Under the pieces are notes generated by a model. That model ran no database searches. It was given only the letters and a program-made list of their open reading frames with translations, and was not told the origin of the DNA. From contig NZ_JAGGOY010000087.1 in assembly GCF_018614095.1 (NCBI RefSeq), positions 1-38,513 of the forward strand: 38,513 nt of DNA, given 5' to 3'. The number at the start of each line of letters is the position of its first letter. Within the stretch, counting starts at the first letter, position 1. The translations under genes were made by a program, and so were the position numbers. Of this stretch, positions 29,743-38,247 are shown piece by piece. The stretch comes from Streptomyces sp. ISL-87 (lineage in GTDB: Bacteria; Actinomycetota; Actinomycetes; Streptomycetales; Streptomycetaceae).

Positions 29743-32308
29743 CCGGTTCCGCCGGTTCCGCCGGTTCCGGCGCTTCCGACGGTTCCGCCGCTCCCCGGGG
29801 GTCCGTTGGCCGGTCGTCGAGCCGCTTTCCCGGCCGCTGAGCCGGTACGTCGGCCAGGGCGGCCGTGCCCAACCGTGCGAGCAGTGCGTCGCGTTCGGTG
29901 GCGAAGGCGGGGTCTGCCTGGTAGTCGGAGTGGCCGAGGATCGGCGCGGGCAGCGGGTGGTGTGCGCTGCGGCCGTAGGCGAGCGGGTCGGCGAGCGGCC
30001 CCCGGTCCACATCGTCGCCGCTGTCTGCCAGGACCGGGCCGCCGATGGGATCGGTGGACCGCCAGAGGTTGCGCCAGCAGTCGACCTCCCGGTGCAGCGC
30101 GGTGAGCGGGCCGGGGCCGAAGTAGGCCGGGAACCAGCGGCCGTAGAGCCTGCTGAGCGGTGAGCCGTACGTCAGGAGCGCCACCCGGTGGCGGACCTGC
30201 GGCGGCAGCTGCCAGACGGCGGCCGCGGCGAGCACGCTGCCCTGGGAGTGGCCCGAGATGACGAGGCGGCCGCCGGTGCGGCCGGTCCAGCCGGTCATCC
30301 GCCAGGTCAGGTCCGGCACGGCCCGCTCGGCGTAGCAGGGCGGGGCGAACGGGTGGGCGGCTCGGGGCCAGAAGGTGCCGACGTCCCACAGGATCCCGAT
30401 GGTGCGGCGGGCGGCGGGGTCCCGGTAGGCGCGTCGGCCCCAGGTGACGAAGAGGACGAAGCCGAAGCCTATGAGCCAGGACCCGGCGTCCTGGGCGGCG
30501 CGGGCCGCGGTCTCCAGCAGCGGATGGGCCCCGCGGGCGGCCTCGCCCGGGACCTGCCCGCTGAGCCAGGCGCCGGCGAGGGCGCCCGCGCCGAGGAGCA
30601 GCGTGATCCCGGAGACGGCGGCGACGAACCAGGGCGCGGAGTCGGTGAGAGCGGCGGCGGCCCGCGCCCCGGCGATCCGGCGGCTGCGGGACGTGTCCGG
30701 CGGCTCCCCCGGATACTCGGCGGCGACGGTCCGCGCGAGCCGGCGCCGGGTGAGCGCCCCGCGTACGCCGAACCAGACGGCGAGCGCGGCCAGCGCAAGG
30801 AGCAGCGGGGGCAGGACGGCCGCCTGCCAGGACAGCAGTACGGGCGGTCCGGGCAGCGGGGCGCCGGCCATGCCGGGGGTGGCGCCGCCGTCGAGCCAGT
30901 CGGCCACGCGCTGCGCGACCCCGCCCGACATCACCCCGCCGAGCGCGCAGCCGAGCATGGCGACGGCGGGCCCGCCGAGGCCGCTCAGGGCGGCGGCCCG
31001 GTCGGGGGCGAGGCGGTGCAGGTGCCGGGCGACGGCCGCGAGGGCGAGCACGCAGCAGCCCTGGCCGAGCATGATCACGCCGAAGGCGAAGTCGCCGGGC
31101 AGCCGTCCGGCGGAGGTCCAGCCGGGGCGCGACCAGCAGGCGTGCACGAGGACGGCGGCGAGCAGGACGAGGGCCCCGCGGGGCAGCAGGGTGACGGCGG
31201 CCCGGTCGAGCCGGTGGTCGGGCCGGGCCTCGCTGCGGCCCCGCCGGCAGATGACCCAGGCCACGGTGACCGCCCCGACGGCAAGCAGCACCTCCACCAC
31301 CCACCCGAAGACGACGAGCCCCGTGTCCCCCGCCCGGCGGTCGTACCGAACGGTGGGAGCGGCAACGGCGGCGGCAACGCTGAGCAGCCCGGCAGCGGTA
31401 TGCGCCGCCCGCAGCCGGGCCACGATCCGGCGTCCGTACCAGAACCCGGCCCGCCCGAGCGCGGGGGCGGCGCGGCTCGCCGTATCCGGCTCGGCGGCAT
31501 CCGGCTCGGCGGTGCGCGGCTCAGCGGCATCCGGCTCGACGGCGCCCAGCTCGACGGCATCCGGATCCGCGGCGCACGGCCCGACCGCATGCGAATCGAC
31601 GGCTCCCAGCCCGACGGCGCCCAGCTCAGCGGCATCCGGATCCGCGGTGCCCGCAGGGGGCTGCTGGGATTCGTAGGCACTCCATGTGCGGTTCGACAGG
31701 AACCAGAGCAGCCCGGTCAGCGCGGCCGGCACCAGCGCGCCGAGCGCGAGCCGCCGCCCGGGCTGGCCCCACCACCCGCCCGGCTCAAGGAACCCCAGCC
31801 AGGAGCGGGATCGGGTGCAGGTCCCGGAGCCCACGCACTGCCAGGCGAACAGGTCGAGCGCGACCTCGCAGGCGGCCGCGATCAGCAGCACGGTGAGGCT
31901 GAGCGCGAGGATCCGTACCAGCAGCCCGTACGTGCGCACCGCGCGCGGTGATCCCCCGGTGGCGGGCGCGGCCGGCCGGGCCCAGTGGGCGAGGTTGGCC
32001 ACCATGAAGGGCAGGAGCAGCAGCCACAGCGCGCGGGCGCCGTTGCCGGAGGTGAGACGGGACCAGCAGTAGGCCTCGGGCACGGGCCGGCCGGTGTACC
32101 GCTCGGGGTGTGCCTCGGCGTCGGCGTCTTCGGTGCGGCGGAAGACGGCGGCGGTGGAGTCTCCGGTGATCCGGACGGTACGCGGGTCCCCGAGCAGCTC
32201 GCCGGGGGCGGCTCCGGCCACTCCGTGGACCAGGAGTTCAAGGGCGAGGGGATGGGGGCCGGTGGGGGCGGTGGGGGCGGTGCGGGTCGTCGGGGTGGTG
32301 TCCGGCAC
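29681..32308 (-). CDS. Polytopic membrane protein with a split alpha/beta-hydrolase domain
   Basis: 875 residues from a GTG with GGAGG 5 bases upstream. The N-terminus reads LALELLVHGVAGAAPGE (strand plus HG oxyanion-hole motif of alpha/beta hydrolases), then about eleven membrane helices occupy roughly residues 85-620. The nucleophile elbow GHSQGS (Ser688) follows in a C-terminal cytosolic domain with GHSDYQAD near the end as a candidate catalytic His. An Ala/Glu/Pro/Asp-rich repeat (AVEPDAAEP type) lies between early helices. A lipase or esterase at the membrane is likely, substrate unknown. The last 62 bases overlap the 3' end of the convergent beta-helix gene. Family not named. Confidence 0.7.
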   Translation of the reverse strand: MPDTTPTTRTAPTAPTGPHPLALELLVHGVAGAAPGELLGDPRTVRITGDSTAAVFRRTEDADAEAHPERYTGRPVPEAYCWSRLTSGNGARALWLLLLPFMVANLAHWARPAAPATGGSPRAVRTYGLLVRILALSLTVLLIAAACEVALDLFAWQCVGSGTCTRSRSWLGFLEPGGWWGQPGRRLALGALVPAALTGLLWFLSNRTWSAYESQQPPAGTADPDAAELGAVGLGAVDSHAVGPCAADPDAVELGAVEPDAAEPRTAEPDAAEPDTASRAAPALGRAGFWYGRRIVARLRAAHTAAGLLSVAAAVAAPTVRYDRRAGDTGLVVFGWVVEVLLAVGAVTVAWVICRRGRSEARPDHRLDRAAVTLLPRGALVLLAAVLVHACWSRPGWTSAGRLPGDFAFGVIMLGQGCCVLALAAVARHLHRLAPDRAAALSGLGGPAVAMLGCALGGVMSGGVAQRVADWLDGGATPGMAGAPLPGPPVLLSWQAAVLPPLLLALAALAVWFGVRGALTRRRLARTVAAEYPGEPPDTSRSRRIAGARAAAALTDSAPWFVAAVSGITLLLGAGALAGAWLSGQVPGEAARGAHPLLETAARAAQDAGSWLIGFGFVLFVTWGRRAYRDPAARRTIGILWDVGTFWPRAAHPFAPPCYAERAVPDLTWRMTGWTGRTGGRLVISGHSQGSVLAAAAVWQLPPQVRHRVALLTYGSPLSRLYGRWFPAYFGPGPLTALHREVDCWRNLWRSTDPIGGPVLADSGDDVDRGPLADPLAYGRSAHHPLPAPILGHSDYQADPAFATERDALLARLGTAALADVPAQRPGKRLDDRPTDPRGAAEPSEAPEPAEPAEPVSDRRRGDPTAAANPPGTAG
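31478..31655. repeat. 15-bp degenerate repeat inside the hydrolase gene
   Basis: Repeated GGCATCCGGCTCG-type units of about 15 bp encode an Ala/Glu/Pro/Asp-rich loop on the minus strand. The other strand reads a pentapeptide-like pattern by chance. Confidence 0.6.
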
Positions 32309-32673
32309 AGCGGCCTCCGCTCGCGGGGCGGGATCGGCGCAGCTCGTCACCGCGCGGCGGAACGCGCGGCTCCGCGTCACGGTCCGGGCGGGCAACCGTC
32401 GTAGTCGGTACGCGCGCTCCTCACCGCGGGTCGGAACCGGCGGCTCCGCGTCGTGGTCCCGGCTCCAACTCCTCGCCGCAGACCGGGCGCGCGGCTGCGG
32501 TCTCAAGCATCCCGCGTCGAGGGCCGCCTGCCCAGGACCCCATCCGCGTGAATTCACGGCCGGTGCGGACATCTGACGGGGAGACAGCTATGGTGACGCC
32601 GCACAGGCGCCGGCGCAGGCGCCACACGCGCACCGGAGACATGTTCCGCACCGCAACCTCAGGGGGTACCGCC
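32309..32673. other. Divergent intergenic region with palindrome and direct repeat
   Basis: 365 bases between the hydrolase and SRPBCC genes. It has the perfect 12-bp palindrome CGTGAATTCACG (32547-32558) and two copies of a GCGGCTCCGCGTC segment (around 32,365 and 32,437). An ATG at 32590 with GGGGAG upstream could start the SRPBCC gene earlier, adding an Arg-rich head. Promoters for both genes should lie here; none is clear. Confidence 0.4.
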
Positions 32674-33162
32674 ATGGCTCGTCGACTCCGCCCCGTGGGG
32701 CTCGATTTCGCCGAGGTCGCACCGGTCCGCCTGGCCTTCACGGCCGGGGCCGCGGCGGCACCCGAGGCGGTGTACCGGGCGCTCGCGGAGGAGGTCGAGG
32801 GCTGGCCGCGCTGGTTCAGGGCGGTGACCCTGGCCCGGCCGACGCACGGCGGCGCGGGCCGTGAGATCAGGCTGGTCGGCGGGGTCAGGTTCCAGGAGAC
32901 GATCATGGCCGCGGACCCGGAGCAGCGCTACGCGTACCGGGTCGACGAGACCAACGCACCAGGCGTGCAGGCCCTGTTGGAGGAGTGGCGGCTGACGCCC
33001 TCGGATACGGGGACCCGGGTCCGCTGGACCTTCGCGGCGGACGGTCCGGCCCCGTTCCGCCTCGCACTGGCCGCCGCCCGCCCGGGGCTCGGCCACTCCT
33101 TCCGCACGGCGGTGCGCACCCTGGACGCCCGGCTCGTCGCTCAGCGCGGGGCCGAACAGTAG
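32674..33162 (+). CDS. SRPBCC-family (START/Bet v1-like) protein
   Basis: 162 residues; the ATG at 32674 has GGGGGT upstream. The pattern RLAFTAGAAAAPEAVYRALA-EEVEGWPRWF, REIRLVGGVRFQETIM, YRVDETNAPGVQALLEEWRL and GTRVRWTFAADG is the SRPBCC helix-grip fold with a long C-terminal helix (FRTAVRTLDARL). Such proteins bind hydrophobic ligands or act as polyketide cyclases and aromatases. No cluster genes are nearby, so the ligand is unknown. It converges on the CysK2-like gene over a repeat-filled gap. Confidence 0.85.
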   Translation: MARRLRPVGLDFAEVAPVRLAFTAGAAAAPEAVYRALAEEVEGWPRWFRAVTLARPTHGGAGREIRLVGGVRFQETIMAADPEQRYAYRVDETNAPGVQALLEEWRLTPSDTGTRVRWTFAADGPAPFRLALAAARPGLGHSFRTAVRTLDARLVAQRGAEQ

Positions 33163-33168
33163 ACCCCG

Positions 33169-33252
33169 TAGCCGAAGCCTCAACCCCGGAGCCGGAGCCT
33201 CAACCCCCGGAGCCGGAGCCTCAGCCCCGGAGCCGGAGCCTCAGCCCCCGAG
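33169..33252. repeat. Tandem repeat of about 21 bp between convergent genes
   Basis: About four units of CCGGAGCCGGAGCCTCAACC type, the first diverged (CCGTAGCCGAAGCCTCAACC). The period varies from 20 to 22 bases, so there is no coding constraint. It fills the gap between two converging stop codons. Confidence 0.75.
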
Positions 33253-33274
33253 CGCGTGACCCCGGCCCACGCCG

Positions 33275-34477
33275 TCAGGCCACCGGCTCGCGCCAGACGC
33301 CGGCCGTCAGCAGGGTCTCGATCGTCTTCGCGTACGGGGCGATGTCGAGCCCCTGCGCCGCCAGCCAGTCGTCCGAGTAGTACTTGTCGAGGTAGCGGTC
33401 GCCCGGGTCGCACAGCAGGGTGACCACGCTGCCCGTGCGCCCCTCCGCCACCATCTCCGAGACGATCTTCAGAGCGCTCCACAGGCCGGTGCCGGTCGAG
33501 CCGCCCGCCTTGCGGCCTATGGCCTGTTCGAGCGCGCGGCACGCGGCCACGCTCGCCGCGTCCGGGACCTTCATCATCCGGTCGATGGCGCCCGGCACGA
33601 AGCTCGGCTCCATCCGCGGCCGGCCGATGCCCTCGATGCGCGAGCCGCAATCGCTGCTCGCGTGCGGGTCGTTGTTGGTCCAGCCGTCGAAGAAACAGGA
33701 GTTCTCCGGGTCCGGGACGCAGATGCGGGTGTCGTGCTGCATGTAGTGCACGTAGCGCGCGATGGTCGCCGAGGTGCCGCCGGTGCCGGCGGTCGCCACG
33801 ATCCACGAGGGCTCGGGGTACCGCTCCAGGCGCAGCTGCTGGTAAATCGATTCTGCGATGTTGTTGTTGCCGCGCCAGTCCGTCGCCCGCTCCGCGTACG
33901 TGAACTGGTCCATGTAGTGCCCGCCGGTCCGGGCCGCGAGCTCCGCCGACGCCTCGTACATCTTCATCGAGTCGGCCACGAAGTGGCATTCACCGCCGTG
34001 GAATTCGATCAGGCGGCACTTCTCCGGGCTGGTCGTCCGCGGCATCACGGCGATGAACGGGACGCCGATCAGCTTGGCGAAGTACGCCTCGGAGACGGCG
34101 GTCGAGCCGCTGGAGGCCTCGATGACCGGGCGGCCGGGGCGGACCCAGCCGTTGCAGAGGGCGTACAGGAACAGGGACCGGGCGAGGCGGTGCTTGAGGG
34201 AGCCCGTCGGGTGCGTGGACTCGTCCTTGAGGTACAGGTCGATGCCCCAGGCCTCGGGGAGCGGGAAGCGCAGCAGGTGGGTGTCGGCCGAGCGGTTGGC
34301 GTCCGCCTGGACCTTGCGGACCGCCTCCTTCAGCCAGGCGCGGTAGTCCGCGTCGCTGCGGTCGACGTCGACGGTCGTCCTTGCCGTCGCGCCGCTGCCG
34401 CCGATCGCGCCGCTGCCGCCGATGGTGCCCGTGGCGCTGACGTCGCCCGTACTGTCGGTGGTGCCGGTGGTGCTCAT
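33275..34477 (-). CDS. PLP-dependent cysteine synthase family protein, CysK2-like
   Basis: 400 residues; ATG with AGGAG 8 bases upstream. After a Thr/Gly-rich head (1-35) the fold type II PLP domain has HPTGSLKHRLARSL with Schiff-base Lys95, the substrate loop EASSGSTAVSE (120-130) and the phosphate loop GTGGTSAT. The stretches SLFLYALCNGW and FTYERA-like QFTYAERATDWRGNNNIAES recall M. tuberculosis CysK2, an O-phosphoserine-dependent enzyme reported to make S-sulfocysteine. A role in sulfur assimilation is likely; the donor substrate is not provable from sequence alone. A single gene, divergent from the ATPase gene. Confidence 0.88.
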   Translation of the reverse strand: MSTTGTTDSTGDVSATGTIGGSGAIGGSGATARTTVDVDRSDADYRAWLKEAVRKVQADANRSADTHLLRFPLPEAWGIDLYLKDESTHPTGSLKHRLARSLFLYALCNGWVRPGRPVIEASSGSTAVSEAYFAKLIGVPFIAVMPRTTSPEKCRLIEFHGGECHFVADSMKMYEASAELAARTGGHYMDQFTYAERATDWRGNNNIAESIYQQLRLERYPEPSWIVATAGTGGTSATIARYVHYMQHDTRICVPDPENSCFFDGWTNNDPHASSDCGSRIEGIGRPRMEPSFVPGAIDRMMKVPDAASVAACRALEQAIGRKAGGSTGTGLWSALKIVSEMVAEGRTGSVVTLLCDPGDRYLDKYYSDDWLAAQGLDIAPYAKTIETLLTAGVWREPVA

Positions 34478-34644
34478 GCGCCGTGCTCCTTCGTCCGTTC
34501 GTTCGCCCCCTGCCTTCGCAATGTACCTCTCCCACCTGCGCAAACAGTCACTTTGGGTTTCCATGCGAATCGCTTTAGGTCGCCGTCGCGCGCGTTCGGT
34601 TGCACAGCGGGCCACCGTGGGTGACCCTGGTGGAGCATTACTGA

Positions 34645-34657
34645 GGGTGCAGCACCC
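34645..34657. promoter_or_regulatory. Candidate operator palindrome upstream of the HATPase gene
   Basis: GGGTGC-A-GCACCC is a perfect 6-1-6 inverted repeat, 28 bases before the GTG of the ATPase gene and 168 bases from the divergent CysK2-like gene. It suits a repressor site; the regulator is unknown. Confidence 0.35.
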
Positions 34658-34685
34658 GTAACACTCATGTCGGGGAGTCGCAGCC

Positions 34686-35234
34686 GTGATCAGTCATTCC
34701 CGCAGGCACTGCGTCGTCGAGCTCCAGGCCTTGCCGTCGCGCATCGGCCAGGTCCGCAGAATCATCTCCGCGCAATTGCGCCACTGGCAGCTCGATCCGC
34801 TCATAGACCGGGCTGCGCTCGGCGTGACGGAGCTGCTCAGCAATGTCCACCGCCACGCGCAGCCGGACAAGACGTGCACCGTCGAGATCGAGCTCCGCCT
34901 CGGGCGGCTCACGGTCTCGGTCTACGACAGCGATCCGCGACTGCCCGTACTGCACGAGGCCTGCGCGGACGCCCTGGAGACCAGCGGGCGCGGGCTCGCG
35001 CTCGTCGAGGCGGTCAGCGAGGCGTGGGGCGCGCGGCACCAGCCGGACAGCCCGGGCAAAGTCGTGTGGTTCTCGCTCCGGGCAACGCCCGAACCGGCCG
35101 CGCCGACCCGTCCGGTCCGGATCACCACAACGCCTGTACGAGAGCCGGCGCCGGCGGTGTTCATCGCCGTTGATCCCGGAGCCGTCCCGGCAGGCCTGCC
35201 GGTGTCCGTGCCGGCCGGCGCCAGGCCCGGGTAG
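34686..35234 (+). CDS. Anti-sigma-type HATPase (RsbW/SpoIIAB-like kinase)
   Basis: 182 residues from a GTG with GGGGAG upstream. The GHKL/HATPase_c domain (about 8-135) has the N box ELLSNVHRHA with Glu49 and Asn53, the G1-type box DSDPRLP with Asp81 and the G2 box GRGLALV (101-107). The C-terminal 45 residues are Pro/Ala/Val-rich. Streptomyces carry dozens of such solo ATPases, some of which are anti-sigma factors that phosphorylate STAS-domain antagonists. No sigma factor or STAS gene adjoins, so the partner is elsewhere. Confidence 0.85.
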   Translation: MISHSRRHCVVELQALPSRIGQVRRIISAQLRHWQLDPLIDRAALGVTELLSNVHRHAQPDKTCTVEIELRLGRLTVSVYDSDPRLPVLHEACADALETSGRGLALVEAVSEAWGARHQPDSPGKVVWFSLRATPEPAAPTRPVRITTTPVREPAPAVFIAVDPGAVPAGLPVSVPAGARPG

Positions 35235-35236
35235 CC

Positions 35237-35283
35237 TCCGCCCGGCCGCGCCGCCGGGCCCGGCCCCGAAACAGCCGGGCGGA
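35237..35283. terminator. Stem-loop between the convergent ATPase and ROK genes
   Basis: TCCGCCCGGC (35237-35246) pairs perfectly with GCCGGGCGGA (35274-35283), enclosing a 27-base GC-rich loop that can fold further. It begins 3 bases after the ATPase stop codon. Confidence 0.6.
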
Positions 35284-35336
35284 AGCCCGCCGAGGCGACG
35301 CCGACACCGTGCACGCCGACGACCCCGCCCCCGGGG

Positions 35337-36590
35337 TCAGGCCGCTGCCCCCAGCGCGCCCAGCGGGTCGTCCAGTACCGGCTGCCACGCCAGCTCCGCC
35401 GCGCCCACCAGGCTGTTGTGGTCCAGGGTGCACGGCAGGATCGGCACTCCCCCGCTGCGCCCCCACAGGCTGCGGTCCGCGACCACCGCGCGCAGCCGCT
35501 CCGGGTCCGCGTACAGCAGCTCCCGGTGCAGCCCGCCGAGGATGATCCGGTCCGGGTTCAGGATGTTCACCAGGCCCGCGAGGCCGAGCCCGAGCCGGTC
35601 GATGAGCTCCTCCGCGGCCGCCCGTACCGCCGGCTCGGCGTACTCCTCGCGCAGCAGGTCGCGGGCCTGCTGGAGCAGTGACACCTCCGGGCCGGGCGTC
35701 CGCCCCGCCGCGGTCAGGAAGGCGAGCGGGTCGGCCTCCACGTCCAGGCAGCCCCGGCCGCCGCAGTGACAGGCCCGCCCCTCGGGGTTCACGGTGAGGT
35801 GGCCGACCTCCAGGGCCAGGCCCGAACTGCCGCTGTGCAGGCGGCCGTCCAGCACCAGCGCACCACCGACACCACGGTGCCCGGTGGCCACGCACAGCAG
35901 GTGCTGGGCGCTGCGCCCCGCGCCGTGCCGGTGCTCGGCCAGCGCGGCGAGGTTGACGTCGTTGCCCGTCAGGGCCGGGCCGTCGATCCCGGCGGCCTTC
36001 ACGCACTCCGCGAAGATGGCGCGTACGGGAGACCCGGCGGGCCAGGCCAGGTGGAGCGGGTTCAGCGCCGTGCCCTCCGGCTCAGCGACCGCGGACGGCA
36101 CCGCGAGGCCCGCGCCCACACACCGGCGGCCGCTCTCCGCAAGCAGCGCGGCGCCCGCCTCGACCACCGCGCCGAGTACCTGCGCCGGGTCGGCGGAAAC
36201 GGTGACCTTGCCGGGTGCGGTGGCCACGATCCGGCCGCCGAGGCCGACCAGTGCGGCCCGGAACCCGTCCGAGTGCACCTGCGCGGCCAGGGCCACCGGG
36301 CCGTTCTCGTCCACGGAGAGCCGGTGCGAGGGGCGGCCCTGGGCGCCGCCCGCACCGCCGGGGCGGGAGTCGACGCGGATCAGGCCGAGTGCCTCCAGCT
36401 CGGCGGCGACGGCTCCGGCGGTGGCGCGGGTGACGCCGAGCTCGGCCGTCAGGACCGCCCGGGTCGGGGCCCGGCCGGTGTGGACGAGCTCCAGCGCCGG
36501 GCCGAGCGCACCGCGGCCCCGTTCCAGCTTGGTCCGCGTGGACACGGTGGTCGCGTCCCCCACCCGCGGCGGGGCCCCGTTGCCGTTCAT
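35337..36590 (-). CDS. ROK-family transcriptional regulator with N-terminal winged helix
   Basis: 417 residues. The helix-turn-helix (about 28-75: ALELVHTGRAPTRAVLTAE, LGVTRATAGAVAAELEALGL) is followed by the ROK fold: Asp211 in GNDVN, glycine-rich VATGHRGVGGALV, EVGHLTV with His264, and the zinc motif CHCGGRGC with Cys274, Cys276 and Cys281. Such proteins are repressors of the NagC/XylR type that sense sugars. The catalytic Asp is kept, so sugar binding or even kinase activity is possible. No sugar genes adjoin. It starts 54 bases after the AlkB-type gene on the same strand, a gap that contains two copies of the palindrome GGCTAGCC. Confidence 0.88.
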   Translation of the reverse strand: MNGNGAPPRVGDATTVSTRTKLERGRGALGPALELVHTGRAPTRAVLTAELGVTRATAGAVAAELEALGLIRVDSRPGGAGGAQGRPSHRLSVDENGPVALAAQVHSDGFRAALVGLGGRIVATAPGKVTVSADPAQVLGAVVEAGAALLAESGRRCVGAGLAVPSAVAEPEGTALNPLHLAWPAGSPVRAIFAECVKAAGIDGPALTGNDVNLAALAEHRHGAGRSAQHLLCVATGHRGVGGALVLDGRLHSGSSGLALEVGHLTVNPEGRACHCGGRGCLDVEADPLAFLTAAGRTPGPEVSLLQQARDLLREEYAEPAVRAAAEELIDRLGLGLAGLVNILNPDRIILGGLHRELLYADPERLRAVVADRSLWGRSGGVPILPCTLDHNSLVGAAELAWQPVLDDPLGALGAAA

Positions 36591-36644
36591 GAGAGCGATC
36601 CTCGCATGATCGGAGGCCGGCGGGCGCCGCCCGGCTAGCCACGG

Positions 36645-37373
36645 CTAGCCGAGCCCGCCGACCCGGAGTGTGATGTTCAACCGCCCGGTCAGGCCCAGCC
36701 CGGGCGGGGCGGTGCCGGGCTGGACCTTCGGCACCCCGTGATAGGCCAGGCGGTTCGGACCGCCGAAGACGAACAGGTCCCCGCTGCGCAGCTCGACGTC
36801 CCGGTACGGGCGGCCGCGTGAGGCGGTGTTCCCGAAGCGGAAGACGCAGGTGTCGCCGAGGCTGAGGGAGACGACCGGCGCCCCGGACTTCTCCTCGGCG
36901 TCGCAGTGCATGCCCATGCGGGCATCCCCGTCGTAGAAATTGATCAACGCGATGTCGTAGGCCTCGTCTTCGCGGGCGGCGAGGTCATCACCGGCCGCTC
37001 CGTACGCGGCGGCCACCGCGGCCTTCCCCAGCTCCGCGAGCCAGGCCGGCATCGGTTTCACCGGCGCCCCGTCGCCGTCCACGGCGGTGCGGGCGTACGC
37101 GTACGGGTACCAGTGCAGCCCGAGGCACACCTGGCGGGCGGTCATCGTCCCGCCGCCGGGGGTTCTCACGGTTCGCAGCCCGGCCGGCGGGCGCGCCCAC
37201 TGGCGGCTGGCGGCGAGCAGCTCCCGCTGGCGCTGCGGCCCCAGCCAGTCGGGCACGTGTACGGCACCGGGCGCGATCTCGGTGCGCTCGCGCGGGAAGA
37301 GTTCCCCGTCGGAGGGTGTCCCGTAGAAGCGTGTCCCGTCGAAGGGTGCCCCGTCGGAGAGCTTGCCGTCCAT
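36645..37373 (-). CDS. alkB: AlkB-type Fe(II)/2-oxoglutarate-dependent dioxygenase
   Basis: 242 residues from the ATG at 37373. Iron ligands His156 and Asp158 (MGMHCDAEE) and His212 (LAYHGV), 2-oxoglutarate motif RLNITLR with Arg231 and Arg237, and the nucleotide-lid-type FYDGDARMG match E. coli AlkB. The family removes methyl adducts (1-methyladenine, 3-methylcytosine) from DNA or RNA. The N-terminal 30 residues are low complexity (DGAPFDGTRFYGTPSDGE) from short repeats. Its start lies 42 bases from the divergent MDMPI-type gene, so the promoters overlap. Confidence 0.9.
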   Translation of the reverse strand: MDGKLSDGAPFDGTRFYGTPSDGELFPRERTEIAPGAVHVPDWLGPQRQRELLAASRQWARPPAGLRTVRTPGGGTMTARQVCLGLHWYPYAYARTAVDGDGAPVKPMPAWLAELGKAAVAAAYGAAGDDLAAREDEAYDIALINFYDGDARMGMHCDAEEKSGAPVVSLSLGDTCVFRFGNTASRGRPYRDVELRSGDLFVFGGPNRLAYHGVPKVQPGTAPPGLGLTGRLNITLRVGGLG

Positions 37374-37415
37374 GACTCCATTGTCAGTGCTCTGCTGTGC
37401 TGAAAGACTCCCGGT

Positions 37416-38159
37416 ATGAAGATCGATGCATATGTGGAGGTCCTCGCCCGGGAAGGCGAGCTGCTCGCCGACATGGCCGAACGGGCGGGCACGGAGGCGC
37501 CGGTGCCCAGCTGTCCGGAGTGGCGTATCGCGGATCTGCTGCGGCACACCGGGGCGGTGCACCGCTGGGCGGCGGGATTCGTCGCGGACGCGCTGGTGGA
37601 GCCGGTCCCGTTCCCGGAGGCGCCGGAGCTGGTCGGCACCGAGCTGCTGGCCTGGTTCCGCGAGGGGCACGCGGCGCTGATCCGGACCCTGACCGAGGCC
37701 CCGGACGATGTCCAGTGCTGGACCTTCCTGCCGACGTCCCCGCCCTCCCCGCTGGCGTTCTGGGCGCGGCGGCAGGCACATGAGACGACGATCCACCGGA
37801 TGGACGCGGAGGCGGCGCTCGGTGTTGCCTTCTCGCCGCTGGAGCCCGAGTTCGCGGAGGACGGGGTGGACGAGCTGCTGATCGGCTTCCACGCGCGGCC
37901 GCGCAGCCGGGTGCGGACCCCGCAGCCCCGGGTGCTCCGGATCCGGGCGGCCGACACCGGCGCGGTGTGGACCGTACACCTGTCGCCGGAGCCGGCCCGC
38001 ACGGTGCGCGGCGACGAGGGCGGCCCGGCGGATTGCGAGCTGACCGGTGAGGCGGCATGGCTGTACGCCGCCCTGTGGAACCGGCTCCCGCTGGCCGGGC
38101 CCGGAGTGACGGGCGACCTGAAACTGGCCCGTCTGTGGAGTGAGACGGCCGGAGTCTGA
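37416..38159 (+). CDS. Maleylpyruvate isomerase family mycothiol-dependent enzyme
   Basis: 247 residues. The N-terminal four-helix DinB-like domain carries VPSCPEWRIADLLRHTGAVHRW with His49 and AHETTIHRMDAE with Glu123 and His127, the His/Glu/His metal site seen in mycothiol-dependent maleylpyruvate isomerase. The C-terminal domain (about 150-245) is the usual second domain. Many members of this large actinobacterial family have unknown substrates, so the name gives the family and not a proven reaction. Divergent from the AlkB-type gene. Confidence 0.88.
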   Translation: MKIDAYVEVLAREGELLADMAERAGTEAPVPSCPEWRIADLLRHTGAVHRWAAGFVADALVEPVPFPEAPELVGTELLAWFREGHAALIRTLTEAPDDVQCWTFLPTSPPSPLAFWARRQAHETTIHRMDAEAALGVAFSPLEPEFAEDGVDELLIGFHARPRSRVRTPQPRVLRIRAADTGAVWTVHLSPEPARTVRGDEGGPADCELTGEAAWLYAALWNRLPLAGPGVTGDLKLARLWSETAGV

Positions 38160-38247
38160 CCGTCCGCAGGGGAGGCGGGGCGCAGGGCGGCGGCCGGCCG
38201 GGGAGGCGTCCTTGTGACGCTGCCGCCCGTGCTGTGACACTGCGCGC

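Noticed and set aside
31478..31655. Pentapeptide-repeat-like plus-strand translation (RLGGIRLGGARLSGI)
   Set aside because: It is antisense to the membrane hydrolase and comes from a degenerate 15-bp repeat; the minus frame continues cleanly through flanking membrane helices.
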